DNA from: Neptuniibacter marinus
Lineage (GTDB): Bacteria > Pseudomonadota > Gammaproteobacteria > Pseudomonadales > Balneatricaceae
Direction of reading: 5' to 3'
Assembly: GCF_001597725.1 (NCBI RefSeq)
Contig: NZ_LUTR01000004.1
Location: forward strand, 1 to 64,000
DNA: 64,000 nt
In this document: piece after piece, positions 47,357-56,760 of the stretch
Layout: each line of letters opens with the position of its first letter
Numbering within the stretch: position 1 is the first letter of the stretch
Program-made: the position numbers and the translations under genes
Notes under the pieces: model-generated
Database searches by the model: none
Seen by the model: the letters and a program-made list of their open reading frames with translations, nothing else
Told to the model about the DNA's origin: nothing

Positions 47357-48541
47357 TTAAGGTCTTTCAAATAAAGCAGCAATCCCTTGGCCGCCACCGA
47401 TACACATAGTGGCTACAGCATAACGGCCACCTGAACGCTGCAGCTCATAGAGAGCTTTTACGGTAATAATTGCACCTGTGGCGCCTATAGGGTGGCCCAA
47501 AGAGATACCGGATCCATTGATATTGACTTTATCTGTTGGTAAATCTAAATCGCGACATACGGCGAGTGCTTGCGCGGCGAAGGCTTCGTTGACTTCCCAA
47601 ACATCAATATCCGAAACATCTAGATTAGCATCTGTGAGTAGCTTTCTAACCGCAGGGATTGGGCCTATGCCCATATATTTAGGTTCGACACCAGCAAAAG
47701 CGTAGCCGACAAGTTTAGCCATAGGCTTTAGCCCTTTTGCTTTAGCAACGTCAGCCGCCATAAGCGTAACGGCGGCGGCAGCATCATTAAGGCCAGAGGC
47801 ATTGCCTGCCGTGACTGACCCCTCTTTTTTGAAGGCAGGACGAAGCTTCTGCATATCAGCTAAAGTGCAGCCATGGCGTGTGTGCTCATCTGTATCGAAA
47901 GGCACCATTTCGCGCTTAACTTTGACATTGATCGGTAGGATTTGCTCTTTAAAGGTGCCTGCTTTTATCGCAGCTTCAGCTCTATTGTGACTGAGTACCG
48001 CTAAATCATCTTGATCTTCACGGCTGATTCCCCATTTTTCAGCAACATTTTCAGCTGTAATTCCCATGTGATTATCGTCAAATGGGCAGGTAAGTGCACC
48101 AACCATAGCATCAAGTATTTGCCCATCACCCATACGAAGACCAAAGCGCGCAGAGGGCATCCAATATTGAGCTCTACTCATGGATTCTGAACCGCCAGCT
48201 ACCGCAGCATCACAAACGCCTAATTCTATCTGTTGAGCTGCCGTAATAATTGCTTGTAAGCCACTGCCACATAAACGGTTTAACGTGAGTGAAGGGGTTT
48301 CGTGTGGAAGCCCTCCATTCACAGCCGCTACGCGGCCTAAATACATGTCTCTACGTTCAGTATGCACCACATTACCAAACACGCTGTGGCCAATATCTTC
48401 GGGCGCTATGCCGGCACGCTTGACGGCTTCTGCAACACATTCTGCGGCCATTTGGCAGGGTGGGATATCTTTTAAGCTTCCGCCGTAACTACCAATAGCT
48501 GTACGCACACCACTCAGTACCACGATCTCTCTTTGGGTCAT
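47357..48541 (-). CDS. Acetyl-CoA acetyltransferase / beta-ketothiolase
   Basis: The 394-residue thiolase has the acyl-binding C91 (NRLCGSGLQ), the NEAFA motif, H350 in GHPIGATGA and C380 in CIGGGQG. These residues condense or cleave acetoacetyl-CoA or 3-ketoacyl-CoA. The sequence is close to BktB/AtoB-type biosynthetic thiolases. Length is normal. No fatty-acid oxidation gene is directly adjacent, and fadD lies about 3.6 kb away on the other strand. Whether it serves polyhydroxyalkanoate synthesis or ketoacid breakdown cannot be told. Confidence 0.93.
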   Translation of the reverse strand: MTQREIVVLSGVRTAIGSYGGSLKDIPPCQMAAECVAEAVKRAGIAPEDIGHSVFGNVVHTERRDMYLGRVAAVNGGLPHETPSLTLNRLCGSGLQAIITAAQQIELGVCDAAVAGGSESMSRAQYWMPSARFGLRMGDGQILDAMVGALTCPFDDNHMGITAENVAEKWGISREDQDDLAVLSHNRAEAAIKAGTFKEQILPINVKVKREMVPFDTDEHTRHGCTLADMQKLRPAFKKEGSVTAGNASGLNDAAAAVTLMAADVAKAKGLKPMAKLVGYAFAGVEPKYMGIGPIPAVRKLLTDANLDVSDIDVWEVNEAFAAQALAVCRDLDLPTDKVNINGSGISLGHPIGATGAIITVKALYELQRSGGRYAVATMCIGGGQGIAALFERP

Positions 48542-49017
48542 TTTTATATGCCTTATTTATTTTAGTTGAGGAGAGAAAGTCGCTTGCTTCATTATTAGAT
48601 TACCGCTACCAAGAAACTTTCTATCTTCACCATAGCACCGCAATCTGGTGGGTAGATATACAAAAGCAAGCCTTGGCATAAGACATTGGTTTTACATTTG
48701 AGTCTTTTTTAGACTGATGTCTAAGACCTAAGCGCGATTTTTTGTTTTTAGTGAAATGCTTTTGGAGGAGTGCTCGAATGATATTTTTTTGTTGCTAAGG
48801 TTCCGTTAGGAAATAGGTGTAGAAAAAAAGCCCAATAACTCTTTTGACTTTTAGCCTATGGATAAATAGTGAAGAGGGTAAAAGTTAAATGGGTCTTGCC
48901 CTTTAAGTGGGAATATTGGTTTACTGTCCATCGATTGTAACGGCGTTGTTTTTTTATTTAGATCAAATTTACAAGGCCCACTATATTTATAAAAGAATAC
49001 CTGGAAAGGAGCGAGAA
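48542..49017. other. 476-base intergenic region without a gene
   Basis: The stretch between the thiolase and AIM24 genes holds promoters for both, presumably. I see only very short frames (under 20 residues), no clear tRNA and no strong hairpin. An in-frame GTG at 48907 precedes the AIM24 gene but lacks a ribosome site. Confidence 0.5.
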
Positions 49018-49806
49018 ATGCGTTGTCATGAAGTTGATTATGAAATTATAGGTGAAGCGCTTCAGGTTGTTGAAGTGGAGCTAGATCCCGGTGAAAAGGT
49101 GATTGCCGAGGCGGGTATGATGAATTATATGGAGGAGGACATCACGTTCGAAACGAAGATGGGTGATGGCTCTGAACCGGATCAAGGGTTGATGGGGAAA
49201 TTATTCTCAGCGGGTAAACGTATGGTTATGGGTGAGTCTGTATTTATGACTCATTTCGGTAATGAAGGCTTGGGTAAACGTCGAGTGGCTTTTGCAGCAC
49301 CTTATCCAGGTAGTATTGTTGCGCTTAATTTAGCGGATTACGGTGATCAAATCACCTGCCAGAAAGATGCATTTCTCTGTGCGGCCTTAGGAACTAAGGT
49401 TGAAATTGCTTTCTCTAAAAAAATTGGTGCGGGCTTTTTTGGTGGTGAAGGGTTTGTTTTACAAAAGCTCGAAGGGGATGGCATGGCGTTTGTCCAAGCC
49501 GGGGGCACTGTCGTTAGAAAGGAACTGAATAACGGGGTGTTGCGTGTTGATACGGGGTGTTTAGTTGGTTTTACCGATGGAATTGAATATGACATCGAGA
49601 TGGTGAAAGGGCTTAAATCTATGATCTTTGGTGGTGAGGGTCTGTGGTTGGCTACACTCAGAGGTACTGGGTCTGTTTGGGTGCAAAGTTTACCCTTCTC
49701 ACGGTTGGCTGATCGCTTGATTGCATCTGCACCATCATCGGGTGGTTCTGATAAAGGAGAGGGGTCCGTTTTAGGTGGTTTAGGTCGAATGCTGGATGGT
49801 AAATAA
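49018..49806 (+). CDS. AIM24 / TIGR00266 family protein
   Basis: The 262-residue protein has the repeated beta pattern of the AIM24 (DUF124) family: [22 protein letters not shown], a [11 protein letters not shown] segment and [22 protein letters not shown]. The fold is a TRAP-like double-stranded helix; bacterial function is unknown. The ATG at 49018 has an excellent AAAGGAGCG site, so the longer frame from 48907 is rejected. It appears to be a single gene. Confidence 0.88.
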   Translation: MRCHEVDYEIIGEALQVVEVELDPGEKVIAEAGMMNYMEEDITFETKMGDGSEPDQGLMGKLFSAGKRMVMGESVFMTHFGNEGLGKRRVAFAAPYPGSIVALNLADYGDQITCQKDAFLCAALGTKVEIAFSKKIGAGFFGGEGFVLQKLEGDGMAFVQAGGTVVRKELNNGVLRVDTGCLVGFTDGIEYDIEMVKGLKSMIFGGEGLWLATLRGTGSVWVQSLPFSRLADRLIASAPSSGGSDKGEGSVLGGLGRMLDGK

Positions 49807-49973
49807 GCGCTTTCCATTCCTTGGAGTTGGCTTGTTTAGTGATTATTGAAATAGGGGAAGCGGATTAATCCCCTATAATACTATGACAATAGTATGAAAA
49901 TCGGTATATTTGTTTGCTTTGATTATTGTCGATTAGTTCTTTGTAAAAAAGACGAATAGTTACAGGTATTAAC

Positions 49974-50927
49974 TTGAGAAATAAGCTGGTTATAACGCTG
50001 ACAACCGTTTATGGGTCACGCCAATATACGATTAGCCAAGTGGCCAAATACCTATTGTTCATTTTTATTATATTGTCTGCGGCCAGCTTTTTCGTTTCTA
50101 ATGCTTTGCTTGTTGTTAAAACTGATAACTTAGCCGATCTTGAAGAGGATCATCAAGAGCTAAGTGAAAGTTATGAAATTATGGTGGGCTCCCAACAGTT
50201 ATATATTGATGAACTAAAGAATTTAAGTTTATCGTTAAGCTCTCTTAAGCATGAGAGAGATAAGCTAGAAGAAGAAAACATTCGTATAGGTGAATTAAAC
50301 TCTACTTTAGATAGTTCGCTTTATGGGCTGGAGGATCTACTAGGGGTGGAGCATCAAACGACTATTGACCCGTTGAGAGCTGAGCAATTAACGATAGAGG
50401 CTAATAAACGGTTATTCTTTTTGCATAGTATTCCTAACGGTGTGCCTATACAGGCCATTCGTATATCGGATAAGTTTGGGCCGCGTATGCATCCGGTTAG
50501 AAATAAACGGGTTGTTCACCAAGGGATCGATTTTAAAGCGAATAGGGGCACGCCAATTTATGCAACCGCTGACGGAGTTGTAGAATATGCTGGTTATAAT
50601 AAACGTAGCGGTTTTGGTAAACTGATAATATTGCAACACAATTTTGGTTTTAAAACGTACTTTGCGCATCTGGATGCAATTAAAGTAAAAAGTGGAGAGT
50701 TTGTCAGTAAGGGACAACTGATAGGGAATAGTGGCAATACAGGTATGACAACTGGGCCTCATTTACATTATGAGATAAGGCACTTGTTTACAGCTATAGA
50801 CCCTGAACCCTTTCTCTCTTGGAATATAACAAATTTTGACTCTTTGTTTACAAAGGTTAAGGGCGTTAAATGGGCATCCTTAAAAGAAATGTATCCGCTA
50901 AATCAACACAGTCAGCTATTACAATAA
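49974..50927 (+). CDS. Membrane-anchored M23 (LytM) metallopeptidase
   Basis: The 317-residue protein has one transmembrane segment (about 25-45), a coiled coil (about 50-115) and a C-terminal M23 domain (about 160-275) with the zinc motifs HQGIDFKA and HLHYEIR and the GPRMHPV and SGNTG segments. It should cut peptidoglycan cross-links in the periplasm or act as a regulator of cell wall enzymes. It starts with TTG, preceded by ACAGGT eight bases upstream. Its last 58 bases overlap the bactofilin gene. Pairing of an M23 peptidase with a bactofilin is a known arrangement in shape control. Confidence 0.92.
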   Translation: MRNKLVITLTTVYGSRQYTISQVAKYLLFIFIILSAASFFVSNALLVVKTDNLADLEEDHQELSESYEIMVGSQQLYIDELKNLSLSLSSLKHERDKLEEENIRIGELNSTLDSSLYGLEDLLGVEHQTTIDPLRAEQLTIEANKRLFFLHSIPNGVPIQAIRISDKFGPRMHPVRNKRVVHQGIDFKANRGTPIYATADGVVEYAGYNKRSGFGKLIILQHNFGFKTYFAHLDAIKVKSGEFVSKGQLIGNSGNTGMTTGPHLHYEIRHLFTAIDPEPFLSWNITNFDSLFTKVKGVKWASLKEMYPLNQHSQLLQ

Positions 50928-51322
50928 TTGCTGAAGGGAATAAGTTTTGCGGCGATATGAGCATTATTGGAAAAATGCATATTGATGGCATTTTTGAAGG
51001 TAATGTTAGCTCGTTAGATAATATTTCAATTGGTAAAACAGGTCATGTGCGCGGTTTAATTAAGGCACGTGCAGTTGATGTTTGTGGATTACTTGAAGGT
51101 GAAGTCATCTGTGATGACCTTCATATAGATTCAAGTGGTCAGGTGCGTGCGACGGTTGAAAGTAAGCAGATGTCGATTCATCCGCAGGGATGTTTTTTAG
51201 GAGAACGCCGCCTTAAAGAAGTAACTGCGTTAACTGATGACAGTAAAAAAATAGAAACGGGTATGGATGCGATTGATTCCTTGCCTGATAAAGTGGTTTT
51301 AGATAACAAACCGGATTCCTGA
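50870..51322 (+). CDS. Bactofilin
   Basis: The 150-residue protein is a bactofilin: a short N-terminal tail, then right-handed beta-helix repeats (about 20-110), for example IDGIFEGNVSS, ISIGKTGHVRG, VDVCGLLEGEV and LHIDSSGQVRATVE. A disordered acidic end follows. Bactofilins polymerise on the inner membrane and direct cell wall enzymes. The start lies inside the 3' end of the M23 gene, with AAGGGCG upstream, so expression is coupled. Confidence 0.93.
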   Translation: MGILKRNVSAKSTQSAITIIAEGNKFCGDMSIIGKMHIDGIFEGNVSSLDNISIGKTGHVRGLIKARAVDVCGLLEGEVICDDLHIDSSGQVRATVESKQMSIHPQGCFLGERRLKEVTALTDDSKKIETGMDAIDSLPDKVVLDNKPDS

Positions 51323-51359
51323 GTTGTTCTTTAATATAGGTTTGCTGGAATAGCTTTAT

Positions 51360-52127
51360 ATGTGTGAATTATTAGGTATGAGCGCCAATGTTCCTACAGA
51401 TATCTGCTTTTCGTTTGCTGGATTGATGCAGCGGGGAGGAGGTACTGGGCCGCATAAAGATGGGTGGGGTATCGCTTTTTATGAAGGTAAAGGCGTACGT
51501 TGCTTTCATGATCCTAATCCCAGCGTGGATTCAAAAATAGCTAACTTAATTAAAGAGCACCCTATAAAAAGCCATGTGGTGATTAGTCATATTCGTCAAG
51601 CGAATGTGGGGAATATTTGTTTAGAGAATACCCATCCCTTCCAACGCGAACTTTGGGGGTTTACTTGGACGTTTGCTCATAATGGTCAGCTTGATAAATC
51701 GCTTTTTTCGCTTCCTTTATCTTACTACCATCCTGTAGGGATGACGGATAGCGAATACGCTTTTTGCTGGCTTCTTGGTGAACTAAGAAAGCGCTTTCCC
51801 AAACAGCCTTATGATTTTAATGAGGTTTCTGCGTTTATTCATACTTGTTGCGAGAGATTGCGTGAGTTGGGGGTTTTTAATATGTTATTAACCGAGTCAA
51901 CACACCTGTTTGCATTCTGCGGTAGCAAACTGTCTTGGATTACGCGTAAGGCGCCTTTTGGTGAAGCCAGCTTAACTGATTGTGATGTGACAGTAGATTT
52001 TGTGCAAGAAACAAAACCTGGCGATATTGTTACTGTGATAGCAACAGTTCCATTAACGGCGAATGAAGAGTGGGTCGCTCTGGAGCCTGGCGAATTAGTG
52101 ACTTTTGTTAAGGGATTAGTACAGTAG
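51360..52127 (+). CDS. yafJ: Class II glutamine amidotransferase, YafJ-like
   Basis: The 255-residue protein has the N-terminal nucleophile Cys2 (MCELLGMS), the [10 protein letters not shown] motif, [14 protein letters not shown] and the FAHNG oxyanion element, followed by [12 protein letters not shown]. These are all elements of a Gn-type amidotransferase domain. YafJ of E. coli is similar, with no known physiological acceptor. It lies 37 bases after the bactofilin gene and 30 before fadD, so it may be cotranscribed with both. Confidence 0.92.
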   Translation: MCELLGMSANVPTDICFSFAGLMQRGGGTGPHKDGWGIAFYEGKGVRCFHDPNPSVDSKIANLIKEHPIKSHVVISHIRQANVGNICLENTHPFQRELWGFTWTFAHNGQLDKSLFSLPLSYYHPVGMTDSEYAFCWLLGELRKRFPKQPYDFNEVSAFIHTCCERLRELGVFNMLLTESTHLFAFCGSKLSWITRKAPFGEASLTDCDVTVDFVQETKPGDIVTVIATVPLTANEEWVALEPGELVTFVKGLVQ

Positions 52128-52157
52128 TAATCACTTCACTTTTCGAGGAGGTTTTAG

Positions 52158-53843
52158 GTGGTCGAAAAGCAAGATTCTCTGCTGAGTATTGAGCAAGAAA
52201 TTGAGCAGGAGATTAAGAGCTATCCTAATCTGACAGTGCTTTGGGATCGAGCTTGTAAAGACTTTGCCTATAAATCTGCTTTTTCAAATATGGGGTCAAC
52301 GCTGACCTATGCCGAGCTTGATGAGGCCGCACAACATCTAGCCTCCTACTTACAAAATAACACTGAGCTAAAACCAGGCGATCGTATCGCGATCCAACTA
52401 CCCAATATTTTACAATATCCAGTCTGTATTTTAGCGGCTTTACGCGCCGGCTTGGTGATTGTTAATACGAACCCCTTATACACTGCGTCAGAAACCATTA
52501 AGCAATTTAATCATGCAGGTGTTAAGGCGGTTGTTATTCTCGCCAATAACGCCCATATGATTGAAGAGGTTGTCCCAAATACATTAGTTAAAACGGTGCT
52601 GGTAACTGAGTTGGCAGACTTGCATCCATTTAGTCGACGAGTACTACTTAACTTTATTGCAAAATATGTTCGTAAAATCGTTCCTAAATACAAAGTACCT
52701 AAAGCTATATTGTTTAGGGATGCTTTGGCTAAAGGAGCACGGAGTACTTTGGAGGCAGTTGAGCAAAAGCCAGATGACCTTGCTGCTATACAATATACAG
52801 TGGGAACAACCGGAGAGCCTAAAGGTGTCGCCTTAAGTCATCGTAACTTGATTGCGAATGTACTTCAGCTTAAAAGCCGTCTTCCGGAAAGTTTAAGGAT
52901 AGGCGAAGAGGTAGCCATTGCACCGTTGCCGGTGTATCACATCTATGGTTTTACGTTGAACTGTCTTGTTATGCCTTTTATGGGTGCTCAAGTCGTTCTA
53001 ATTACGAACCCTAGAGATACCAGTGGTTTTGTGAATGAGCTTGGGCGCTGGGATTTCACCATTTTTTCTGGCCTTAATACCTTATTTATATCTCTGTGCA
53101 GACACCCTATGTTTGGACAGTTAGATATGACTCGGTTGAAATTGACCTTATCTGGAGGTATGGCACTTACTCGTTCTGTGAGCGATGAGTGGGAATCCTT
53201 AACGGGCTGTCCAATCTATCAAGGTTATGGCTTAACTGAAGCCTCTCCCGTAATCGCCGTTAGTTATGTACAAGGTGCTCAGTTTGGTTCTGTTGGTCAA
53301 CCACTACCGCTGACTGAGGTGAGAATTGTTGGTGAGCAGGGGGAGGAGTTGTGTGCAGGAGAGATCGGTGAACTTTATGTTCGAGGCCCTCAGGTTATGT
53401 CAGGTTATTGGCGAGATGGTTCGAATATCCCTGATGAGGCTGGCTGGTTAGCTACGGGGGATATGGCGCGTATTATGGAAGATAAGTCGCTCCAGATAGT
53501 CGATCGTAAAAAAGATATTATTCACATTTCCGGCTTTCCTGTTTACCCAAATGAATTGGAAAATATTATCTCTAGTCACGTAGATGTAGTGGAATGTGCG
53601 GTTATAGGCCTCCCTGATGAGCAATTTGGGGAAGTGATAAAGCTATTTATCGTGACTCAAAATAGACGCCTCACTGTTAAACAAGTACGTGATTATTGTC
53701 GAGAAAGGTTAACTTCTTATAAAGTTCCACGTTTGGTGGAGTTTAGAACCCATCTGCCTAAGTCAAATGTTGGCAAAGTTATACGACGGGCGTTACTAGA
53801 TGAGGAGTTGGCAGGGATGCAAAAACTCCGCAAATATTTGTAG
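52158..53843 (+). CDS. fadD: Long-chain acyl-CoA synthetase, FadD-like
   Basis: The 561-residue AMP-forming enzyme has the nucleotide loop YTVGTTGEPKG at 213-223, YGLTEASPV, the adenosine motif WLATGDMA and IVDRKKDIIHISGFPVYPNE, and the C-terminal Lys in SNVGKVIRR. It activates fatty acids to acyl-CoA at the membrane. In the usual loop the third residue is Ser or Gly; here it is V215. It starts with GTG, preceded by GAGGAGG. The length and order match FadD. Confidence 0.93.
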   Translation: MVEKQDSLLSIEQEIEQEIKSYPNLTVLWDRACKDFAYKSAFSNMGSTLTYAELDEAAQHLASYLQNNTELKPGDRIAIQLPNILQYPVCILAALRAGLVIVNTNPLYTASETIKQFNHAGVKAVVILANNAHMIEEVVPNTLVKTVLVTELADLHPFSRRVLLNFIAKYVRKIVPKYKVPKAILFRDALAKGARSTLEAVEQKPDDLAAIQYTVGTTGEPKGVALSHRNLIANVLQLKSRLPESLRIGEEVAIAPLPVYHIYGFTLNCLVMPFMGAQVVLITNPRDTSGFVNELGRWDFTIFSGLNTLFISLCRHPMFGQLDMTRLKLTLSGGMALTRSVSDEWESLTGCPIYQGYGLTEASPVIAVSYVQGAQFGSVGQPLPLTEVRIVGEQGEELCAGEIGELYVRGPQVMSGYWRDGSNIPDEAGWLATGDMARIMEDKSLQIVDRKKDIIHISGFPVYPNELENIISSHVDVVECAVIGLPDEQFGEVIKLFIVTQNRRLTVKQVRDYCRERLTSYKVPRLVEFRTHLPKSNVGKVIRRALLDEELAGMQKLRKYL

Positions 53844-54036
53844 TTACACTGTGGCAGTACAGTTTCCATCTTCTTTTTCTTTAAAAAAAATCACATTGTA
53901 GCGAACACGTAAATCTCAAGTGTTGTGAGTAAACTGAATTTAATCAGCTTGGGTTATGCTAAAATCGTTATCAATAAATTGTTTACATGTTAATTATTTT
54001 CTTATGTTTAAGCATGGGCTTGAGAGTATTGGTTGA

Positions 54037-55245
54037 ATGAAAATATCGCAGACCAGAGCAGAGATAGGTTTTACTGAATTTGTTGCATTAATGGCGTTTG
54101 TAACCTGCTTTGTGGCTATGTCCATTGATTTGATGCTGCCTGCTTTATTTCAAATAGGTCAGGATCTAGGTGTTCAGAGAGATAATGATACACAATTGAT
54201 AGTCAGCACGATTTTTATTGGGGTGGCGATAGGGCACCTTATCTACGGCCCGTTAGCTGATGTGATTGGACGAAAACCATCAATTTATCTGGGTTTTGCA
54301 ATTTTTATTTTAGGCACGCTTATCTCTCTTTTTGCTGTCAATATGAGCATGATGTTGGTAGGCCGATTGTTACAAGGCTTAGGCGCTGCGGGCCCTCGCA
54401 TTGTAACTATTGCTATTGTTCGAGATAAAAGTCATGGCTCTGAGATGGCCCGTGTGATGTCATTGATTATGACTGTTTTTATTCTTGTACCGGTTATCGC
54501 TCCGATTATAGGGCAAGGTATATTATTGGTATCTAATTGGCGAATGATGTTTGCTTTTCTTTTTTTTGCAGCTGTTTTTATTTTAATTTGGTTTGCGCTC
54601 CGTTTACCTGAAAGCTTGCCTTTAGATCAACGAAGTCAATTTTCGGTTAAAAGTATAGTGAGTGGTTGTTGTGAAGTAGTCACTAATCGGGTGGCGATGG
54701 CGTATGTTATAGCTTCTGGACTTGGTTTTGGTGCGTTCCTTGGCTTTTTAAGTTCTATTCAGCAGATTTTGCAGGATTTATATCATTTAGGGGCTAAATT
54801 CCCTCTTTATTTTGCTGTTTTGGCCACAGGAATTGGTGTGGCTAGTTTTATTAATTCTAAATTAGTTATGCGCTTTGGATTGAGGCAGCTAGTTATGGGA
54901 ACTCAAGTTGCCACATTGATTATTTCAATTGCTGTGCTTATAAGTACATATTGGTTAAGCCCTGTACCACCCTTATGGTTCGTAATGGGGTATTTTCTGG
55001 TGGTCTTAATGGGAATCGGTTTGTTGTTTGGTAATCTTAATGCTTTATCTATGGAGCCTTTTGGACATATTGCGGGTTTAGCTTCGGGCGTGATTGGCGG
55101 GGTTTCTACATTAATAGCCGTTGTTGCTGGTGTGGTTGTTGGTCAAGCTTTTAATGGAACCTTGGTGCCAATTATCGTTGGTTTTATCTTACTGCCTGGA
55201 TTGTCGTTGTTATTTACTTATTGGGCCAGTAGGCGAGCCATTTAA
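54037..55245 (+). CDS. MFS exporter, Bcr/CflA type
   Basis: The 402-residue protein has about 12 transmembrane segments, the MFS motif A GPLADVIGRKPSIYLG between helices 2 and 3, and the motif C-like segment LVPVIAPIIGQGI in helix 5, a mark of drug/proton antiporters. The DLMLPALFQIGQDL start is typical of Bcr/CflA transporters. The substrate is unknown. It is a single gene with a 193-base upstream region. It ends 24 bases before the convergent rsuA. Confidence 0.9.
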   Translation: MKISQTRAEIGFTEFVALMAFVTCFVAMSIDLMLPALFQIGQDLGVQRDNDTQLIVSTIFIGVAIGHLIYGPLADVIGRKPSIYLGFAIFILGTLISLFAVNMSMMLVGRLLQGLGAAGPRIVTIAIVRDKSHGSEMARVMSLIMTVFILVPVIAPIIGQGILLVSNWRMMFAFLFFAAVFILIWFALRLPESLPLDQRSQFSVKSIVSGCCEVVTNRVAMAYVIASGLGFGAFLGFLSSIQQILQDLYHLGAKFPLYFAVLATGIGVASFINSKLVMRFGLRQLVMGTQVATLIISIAVLISTYWLSPVPPLWFVMGYFLVVLMGIGLLFGNLNALSMEPFGHIAGLASGVIGGVSTLIAVVAGVVVGQAFNGTLVPIIVGFILLPGLSLLFTYWASRRAI

Positions 55246-55269
55246 GAGTATTGAAGAGATGTGCTGGGG

Positions 55270-55977
55270 CTAATGATTTAAGGATTGTACTTCTTGCACG
55301 GTTAGCTCTCGACTCTCTCCAGGCTTTAAGCTCTCGTCGAGTGCTAGTGCACCTATTGATACTCTATGTAATTTCAATACAGGATTTCTAAATCGCCCAA
55401 ACATCCGCTTGATTTGATGATAGCGGCCTTCCTTTAAAGTGACTTCAGCGACATGCTCAGAGATGATTTCAAGCTGGGCAGGTAAGGTTGTTATATTCTC
55501 GTAAGGAAAAAACATACCTTTAGCAAAAACCTCGGCGTACTCTTTAGTTAAAGGTTTTTCTAATGTCACTTTATAGACTTTGTTAACTTTTTTATTAGGT
55601 GATGTTAGATTGCGTGACCATTCGCCATGATTGGTTAGTAGTAGTAAGCCCGACGAATTTAGATCTAGTCTGCCTGCAATATGGACATTGGGGTACAGGG
55701 GTTGCAATAGGTCTAGAACTGTTTTGTGTTGATCATCTTTGGTAGCGCTGATAACTCCTACAGGCTTGTTCATCATTATGTAAATTGGTTTATTGTTCTG
55801 AAGGCTCTTTCCATCACACTCAATTTGCGTGAATTGATCGATAACTTGATTGGCTGTTGTGGCTGGTTGGCCATTTATAAATACTCTCTTTTGCGCAAGC
55901 AGCTGCTTAACATCACGGCGGTTAATGCCTGTTTTGATTGAGATAAATCGATCTAATCGCGCCTTTTTTGATTCCAT
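55270..55977 (-). CDS. rsuA: RsuA-like 16S rRNA pseudouridine synthase
   Basis: The protein has an N-terminal S4 RNA-binding domain (ARLDRFISIKTGINRRDVK) and the pseudouridine synthase domain with catalytic D105 in AGRLDLNSSGLLLL, then EGRYHQIKRMFG. This is the RsuA/RluB/E/F family; the length (235 residues) and order fit RsuA, which modifies U516 of 16S rRNA. The frame is open to 56025 (TTG) with an ATG at 56019. I chose the ATG at 55977 because homologues begin a few residues before RLDRF; none of the starts has a good ribosome site. Confidence 0.88.
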   Translation of the reverse strand: MESKKARLDRFISIKTGINRRDVKQLLAQKRVFINGQPATTANQVIDQFTQIECDGKSLQNNKPIYIMMNKPVGVISATKDDQHKTVLDLLQPLYPNVHIAGRLDLNSSGLLLLTNHGEWSRNLTSPNKKVNKVYKVTLEKPLTKEYAEVFAKGMFFPYENITTLPAQLEIISEHVAEVTLKEGRYHQIKRMFGRFRNPVLKLHRVSIGALALDESLKPGESRELTVQEVQSLNH

Positions 55978-56064
55978 TTGTAATTTTTTTTGATCAATAG
56001 TTAATAGGGGGGCGTGCATTTTCAAAAGAGTTGCATTGGTGCTTTTATAGCTAGAAGCTAAGCG

Positions 56065-56487
56065 CTATGGCTCGATTTTAGAAAGTTCTTTGATGATATC
56101 CATTAATTGTTCAAGCTTCTTTTCACCTAGGCGGTTAGTAAAAGCTTTATACCTAGCTTCAATCTCAGGGCTTAAATGTTGAATTAATTCATTGGCTTTA
56201 CTTGTTAAACTAATAAGCGTTATACGCTGGTCTTCGGTTGACTTTCTTCGGGTTATATAACCTTGTTGCTGGAGGCGTGTGAGAATACCTGTAAGGCTGG
56301 GACTTAAAAGGCAGCAGCTTGTTGCTAGTTCTTTTGATTCCATCTCTTTGTATTCATGAAGTGCGCGTAATACGCGCCATTGCTGTTCTGTCAAGGAGTA
56401 CTCATTTAGCAATGGGCGGAAAAAAAGCATACTGGCTTCACGCGCTTTAAGGAGTTGAAGTGGTAATGAGTCTTCAAATTTACGCAT
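56065..56487 (-). CDS. MarR family regulator, HpaR-like
   Basis: The 140-residue protein has the pattern LLKAREASMLFFRPLLNEYS, followed by LTEQQWRVLRAL and a winged helix with SPSLTGILTRLQQQGYI recognition. This N-terminal pattern is that of HpaR, repressor of homoprotocatechuate degradation. No hpa genes are in the window, so its targets are unknown. It is divergent from hrpA and upstream of rsuA on the same strand. Confidence 0.88.
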   Translation of the reverse strand: MRKFEDSLPLQLLKAREASMLFFRPLLNEYSLTEQQWRVLRALHEYKEMESKELATSCCLLSPSLTGILTRLQQQGYITRRKSTEDQRITLISLTSKANELIQHLSPEIEARYKAFTNRLGEKKLEQLMDIIKELSKIEP

Positions 56488-56696
56488 GAATTATCCTCTT
56501 TAATCATAATTGGATTGTATTTTTGCGGCTTAATAGAAACTGTTCAAGAAAATTAGCCATAATACTTAGTTTATTGGGAGGATTTTCTTTGGCGTTTACT
56601 TAGCACTTTTGGGTATTTAAAGATAGAAATAGGCCGTAAACCAAGGTGTGATTGCTTGTATTAGGTGGTTATAGCGGTTATGCCGTGCTGTATCAG

Positions 56697-56725
56697 TTGG
56701 TGCTGTTACCCTCATAAGGTAGAAT
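56697..56725 (+). promoter_or_regulatory. Sigma-70 promoter for hrpA
   Basis: TTGGTG at 56697-56702 and TAGAAT at 56720-56725 are 17 bases apart. The expected start is near 56732, which argues against a coding start at 56665. Confidence 0.55.
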
Positions 56726-56760
56726 ACCTTACTTTAATTTATGCTTTGGATGTACGTGTT

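Noticed and set aside
49347-49817. A 156-residue frame antisense to the AIM24 gene
   Set aside because: Proline- and serine-rich composition typical of a shadow frame; the sense gene is clearly conserved.
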